From assembly GCF_023008245.1 (NCBI RefSeq), contig NZ_CP090145.1, positions 124,001-188,000 on the forward strand: a stretch of DNA of 64,000 nt. The letters run 5' to 3'. Of the stretch, positions 63,150-64,000 are shown piece by piece. The notes beneath the pieces were generated by a model. It worked only from the letters and a program-made list of their open reading frames with translations, searched no databases and was not told where the DNA came from. The stretch is from Flavobacterium sediminilitoris. Its GTDB lineage: Bacteria > Bacteroidota > Bacteroidia > Flavobacteriales > Flavobacteriaceae. The stretch's first letter is position 1, and each line of letters opens with the position of its first letter. The position numbers and the translations under genes were made by a program.

Positions 63150-63365
63150 TTAGTATCTATATGTAATTCTTGCTTTTGTTAAATCGTAAGGACTCATTTC
63201 AAGTTTCACCTTATCTCCTGGTAATAATTTAATATAATGCATTCGCATTTTACCAGAAATATGAGCAATTACAACATGTCCATTTTCTAACTCTACACGG
63301 AACATAGCATTTGATAATGCTTCTACGATTGTTCCGTCTTGTTCTATTGCTGATTGTTTTGCCAT
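63150..63365 (-). CDS. infA: Translation initiation factor IF-1
   Basis: A 71-residue S1/OB-fold factor that occupies the ribosomal A site during initiation: [40 protein letters not shown] and [20 protein letters not shown]. It sits between secY (5 bp) and rpmJ, as in most bacteria. Confidence 0.98.
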   Translation of the reverse strand: MAKQSAIEQDGTIVEALSNAMFRVELENGHVVIAHISGKMRMHYIKLLPGDKVKLEMSPYDLTKARITYRY

Positions 63366-63370
63366 AAATA

Positions 63371-64000
63371 TTAAGCTACTGCTTTTCTATTTTTACCACT
63401 CTTCATCAAGCCATCATAATGCTTATTCAATAAATAAGAGTTTATTTGTTGAATAGTATCAATTGCTACTCCTACCATGATTAATAAAGAAGTTCCTCCA
63501 TAAAAATAACCCCATGCACCTTGAACATTCAATAAACTAACTACAACAGCAGGAAAAACCGCTATTAAAGCTAAGAATAATGAACCCGGAAAAGTTATTA
63601 ATGACATAATCTTATCTAAATAATCACCCGTTTCGACTCCTGGTCTAATACCAGGTATAAAGCCTCCACTTCTTTTCAAATCATCAGCCATTTTATTAGT
63701 CGGTACAGTAATTGCGGTGTAAAAATACGTAAAAATTATAATTAACAAAGCAAATACTATATTATATACTAATCCAAATGGATCATTAAATTGACCAGCC
63801 AATGATTGAGCTGTTTCAGAATCTTTCGCAAGACCCGAAACCGCAGCAGGAATAAACATAATAGCCTGAGCAAAAATAATAGGCATTACACCCGAAGCAT
63901 TTAACTTCAAAGGTATAAACTGTCTAGAACCCATCATATCTTGTTCAAAATCACCAGAAACAGTTCTCCTTGCATATTGAACAGGAATTTTTCTTACCGC
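63371..64000 (-). CDS. secY: Preprotein translocase subunit SecY, C-terminal part
   Basis: The last about 209 residues of the SecYEG channel subunit; the 5' end lies beyond the right edge. The frame reads in from the edge as [16 protein letters not shown], which is upstream of the first Met (63937), so the true start is outside the window. [19 protein letters not shown] and [17 protein letters not shown] are SecY hallmarks, with spans 7-10 present. Confidence 0.97.
   Translation of the reverse strand, partial: AVRKIPVQYARRTVSGDFEQDMMGSRQFIPLKLNASGVMPIIFAQAIMFIPAAVSGLAKDSETAQSLAGQFNDPFGLVYNIVFALLIIIFTYFYTAITVPTNKMADDLKRSGGFIPGIRPGVETGDYLDKIMSLITFPGSLFLALIAVFPAVVVSLLNVQGAWGYFYGGTSLLIMVGVAIDTIQQINSYLLNKHYDGLMKSGKNRKAVA

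Overview
The window looks like chromosome from a member of the Flavobacteriaceae (Bacteroidota). It is very AT-rich. It carries a type IX secretion sorting tail (51463-54378), many candidate promoters with the Bacteroidota -7 motif TAnnTTTG, LytTR regulators with TPR histidine kinases, a zinc-free ribosomal protein L36, and flavobacterial-type citrulline hydrolase and sulfate assimilation genes. The genus cannot be fixed from the sequence alone.

Region 1 (1-23028) is a surface polysaccharide locus, almost entirely on the minus strand, and it continues past the left edge. Reading in the direction of transcription it has export and length control (Wza lipoprotein, Wzc-like tyrosine kinase with a Tyr-Gly tail) and nucleotide sugar genes (UDP-GlcNAc C4 epimerase, UDP-Glc dehydrogenase, UDP-HexNAc dehydrogenase). 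Next come a priming phosphoglycosyltransferase fused to a PglD-like acetyltransferase, a sugar aminotransferase, and an ABC exporter (Wzm and Wzt with a carbohydrate-binding tail). The last part has a three-enzyme set for a UDP-N-acetyl-L-hexosamine (probably L-QuiNAc), six glycosyltransferases, an acyltransferase and a CMP-nonulosonate synthetase. One plus-strand gene, a CpsB-type tyrosine phosphatase, sits in the middle.

Region 2 (23097-30938) is housekeeping and miscellaneous: recR, a sodium/solute symporter, a CoA-binding protein, a MarC protein, a DUF1905/YdeI protein, a TPR protein, a D-amino-acid oxidase beside a broken amidohydrolase gene, and a class C beta-lactamase-like serine hydrolase.

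Region 3 (about 31170-41735) is an accessory island. It is bracketed by two arrays of intergenic repeats that share a hairpin core. Inside are three related REP/RAYT elements: one intact, one split by a segment holding a MutS-like ATPase gene, and one reduced to a 171 bp MITE-like form. Small lipoprotein and membrane genes lie between them. Next to the intact element is a two-gene Hachiman anti-phage system (hamA-hamB), with a pair of identical palindromes upstream and a RadC/JAB gene beyond.

Region 4 (41833-57214) holds a sulfate-assimilation operon (DUF2061 gene, cysH, cysD, cysN) with a likely Rrf2 operator at its promoter and an Rrf2 gene nearby. It also has two guanidino-group hydrolases, a helix-rich protein, citrate synthase, an outer-membrane barrel, a membrane LytTR protein, a large secreted leucine-rich-repeat protein, and a LytS/LytR-type two-component pair.

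Region 5 (57380-64000) is core genome: eno, carA, then the distal end of the ribosomal protein operon (rplQ, rpoA, rpsD, rpsK, rpsM, rpmJ, infA and partial secY), with clear terminators.
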